Shown: piece after piece, positions 5,467 through 6,335 of the stretch
Position numbering within the stretch: the stretch's first letter is position 1
How the letters are laid out: each line of letters begins with the position of its first letter
Assembly: GCA_030624445.1 (NCBI GenBank)
Contig: JAUXKD010000029.1
Location: 1 to 6,335, forward strand
Direction of reading: 5' to 3'
Length of the DNA: 6,335 nucleotides
Origin: Candidatus Aenigmatarchaeota archaeon
GTDB taxonomy: Archaea > Aenigmatarchaeota > Aenigmatarchaeia > QMZP01 > JAFGSV01
Notes under the pieces: model-generated
The model's input: only the letters and a program-made list of their open reading frames with translations
What the model was told of the DNA's origin: nothing
The model's database searches: none
Program-made: the position numbers and the translations under genes

Positions 5467-6315
5467 TTAACGCGCAGAAATCTTGTTCTTCTTTTCCACA
5501 GGATTTTCCGTCAGCATGGAATTCGGCATTATGACAACCGATTTGCCCGTGCTCAGCTTCGTGACGAGAGGTTTCATTTCCTCCACCACACCGCCGTATC
5601 CGGCAACCTTCACCCTGTCCCCGACCTTGAGCATCTCCCTGACCTGGATGCCCGCCGTGATTTCGGGCAGCATGTCCTTTATGCCGACGATCGTTATGAC
5701 TATCAATATGACCAGCAGGGCCGAAAGCAGGATGGCGAGTGCCACGATATCGAGGCCTAGGAGTGCGAGGGACATCACCAGTACAACCATCCCTACCGTG
5801 TACCGGATCACTCCGCCCACGAACCTGCCGAGATGCAGGTCCTCCATGAACTTTCCGCCCGCTTCCTCGGACACCTTGCCGAAGAAGTCCGCTATTATGA
5901 AACCCACGACAATCAGAAGTATGGCCCCGATAAACCTCGGCACGAAGTTAGCGATCTGACTGAATATGTCCGCAACGCCGGAAAGGCCCACCATCTGCAG
6001 AATGAACGTGAAGAAGAGTATGTAGATAAGCCACTTGACAAGGTCTCCTATGAGCTCAACAATGCTTCCCCTGTAGCCCGCCACCTTCAGAACGTTATCG
6101 GCCCACGACTTCGCTGTCAGCCTCTTAAGGCCGACGATACTGAGGATTCTCTTGGTGACGGTTTTTCCGACACGGCCTATTATGTAGGCGACTATGAGAA
6201 TCAGCACCACTTCGAATATGAGCCACAGGTTCGGGATGATGTAATCAGGAAGCAGCCTGCTTGAGAATTGCCCCAGCCATGTAACGATGGACTGCCACAG
6301 TGAATTGAAATCCAT
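5467..6315 (-). CDS. MscS-family mechanosensitive ion channel lacking the C-terminal cage domain
   Basis: This 282-residue membrane protein probably opens under membrane tension to release ions and small solutes during hypo-osmotic stress. Five membrane helices can be drawn at about 29-48, 92-110, 124-143, 167-187 and 190-212. The third (FVPRFIGAILLIVVGFIIADFFGK) is the conserved TM_helix motif (PF05552) of MscS relatives. The last helix runs into GIKDMLPEITAGI, the counterpart of the MscS TM3b segment, followed by the beta domain at about 226-275 (VGDRVKVAGYGGVVEEM, then VVIMPNSMLTENPVEK), which matches the MscS GD-x-I-x-I and IPNS signatures. The protein ends just after it, so the alpha/beta vestibule of E. 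coli MscS is missing. The pore helix is rich in Leu/Ile/Val and not the usual Ala/Gly pattern. No clear Shine-Dalgarno or well-placed promoter is visible in the 20 bases before the ATG. It is the first gene of the minus-strand run within this window. Confidence 0.88.
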   Translation of the reverse strand: MDFNSLWQSIVTWLGQFSSRLLPDYIIPNLWLIFEVVLILIVAYIIGRVGKTVTKRILSIVGLKRLTAKSWADNVLKVAGYRGSIVELIGDLVKWLIYILFFTFILQMVGLSGVADIFSQIANFVPRFIGAILLIVVGFIIADFFGKVSEEAGGKFMEDLHLGRFVGGVIRYTVGMVVLVMSLALLGLDIVALAILLSALLVILIVITIVGIKDMLPEITAGIQVREMLKVGDRVKVAGYGGVVEEMKPLVTKLSTGKSVVIMPNSMLTENPVEKKNKISAR

Positions 6316-6335
6316 ACTGATAATTTTATATCACA

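Noticed and set aside
5483..6264. Two open frames on the plus strand across the MscS-like gene (5483-5959 and 5833-6264)
   Set aside because: They are antisense to a gene with clear MscS motifs, and their translations are low-complexity or charged with no recognisable fold or start signal.
6321..6331. Minus-strand ATATAAAATTA as a TATA box for the MscS-like gene
   Set aside because: Its centre is only about 12 bp before the ATG at 6315, so transcription would start inside the gene, and no downstream in-frame start is available. The real promoter is probably beyond the window edge.
1..6335. CRISPR array, tRNA or rRNA genes, insertion sequence or integration site
   Set aside because: I found no regularly spaced repeats, cloverleaf-like segments, transposase or integrase motifs, or terminal inverted repeats. 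The genes are tightly packed and look chromosomal.

Overview
The window reads as an ordinary piece of an archaeal chromosome. The firmest lineage marker is a complete ribosomal protein eL15 (L15e), a family found in archaea and eukaryotes but not bacteria. Supporting signs are archaeal-type TATA boxes (TTTATAAG/TTTATAAA) about 26 bp upstream of several start codons with little or no leader, a zinc-ribbon/Hsp20-like protein of archaeal type, and secreted Ig-like/coiled-coil membrane-anchored proteins. I cannot name the lineage. The mix of conserved hypothetical genes would suit an uncultured euryarchaeal or DPANN-type genome, but that is a guess. All three stop codons are used, so the code looks standard.

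Layout, left to right. Bases 1-1254 (+) hold the 3' part of a large surface protein: Ig-like domains, a helical stalk, a C-terminal membrane anchor and an acidic cytoplasmic tail. Bases 1329-2018 (+) encode a zinc-ribbon protein with a C-terminal alpha-crystallin/Hsp20-like domain behind its own TATA box. A small two-helix membrane protein with a very basic tail (2102-2434, -) converges on it across an 83-bp gap that holds a hairpin. Bases 2435-2539 are a divergent promoter region serving the small membrane protein (-) and eL15 (+, 2540-3067). eL15 meets the next gene stop codon to stop codon with no base between them.

The right half (3068-6315) is a run of four minus-strand genes with gaps of only 31, 30 and 22 bp. 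In transcription order they are an MscS-like mechanosensitive channel with no C-terminal cage domain, an FGase-like (N-formylglutamate amidohydrolase-type) putative metallohydrolase, a GNAT acetyltransferase, and a secreted Ig-like/coiled-coil protein with a C-terminal membrane anchor. The tight spacing suggests co-transcription, but the last gene also has a convincing internal TATA box inside the end of the GNAT gene.

Four of the eight genes encode envelope or membrane proteins: two Ig-like surface proteins of the same topology with oppositely charged tails, the two-helix protein, and the channel. No mobile element, CRISPR array, tRNA or rRNA was seen. I do not see a clearly new multi-gene system. 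The most interesting material is the compact transcription architecture (leaderless genes, tandem TATA boxes, a stop codon inside a promoter, abutting stop codons), the FGase-like gene, the cage-less channel and the paired surface proteins.
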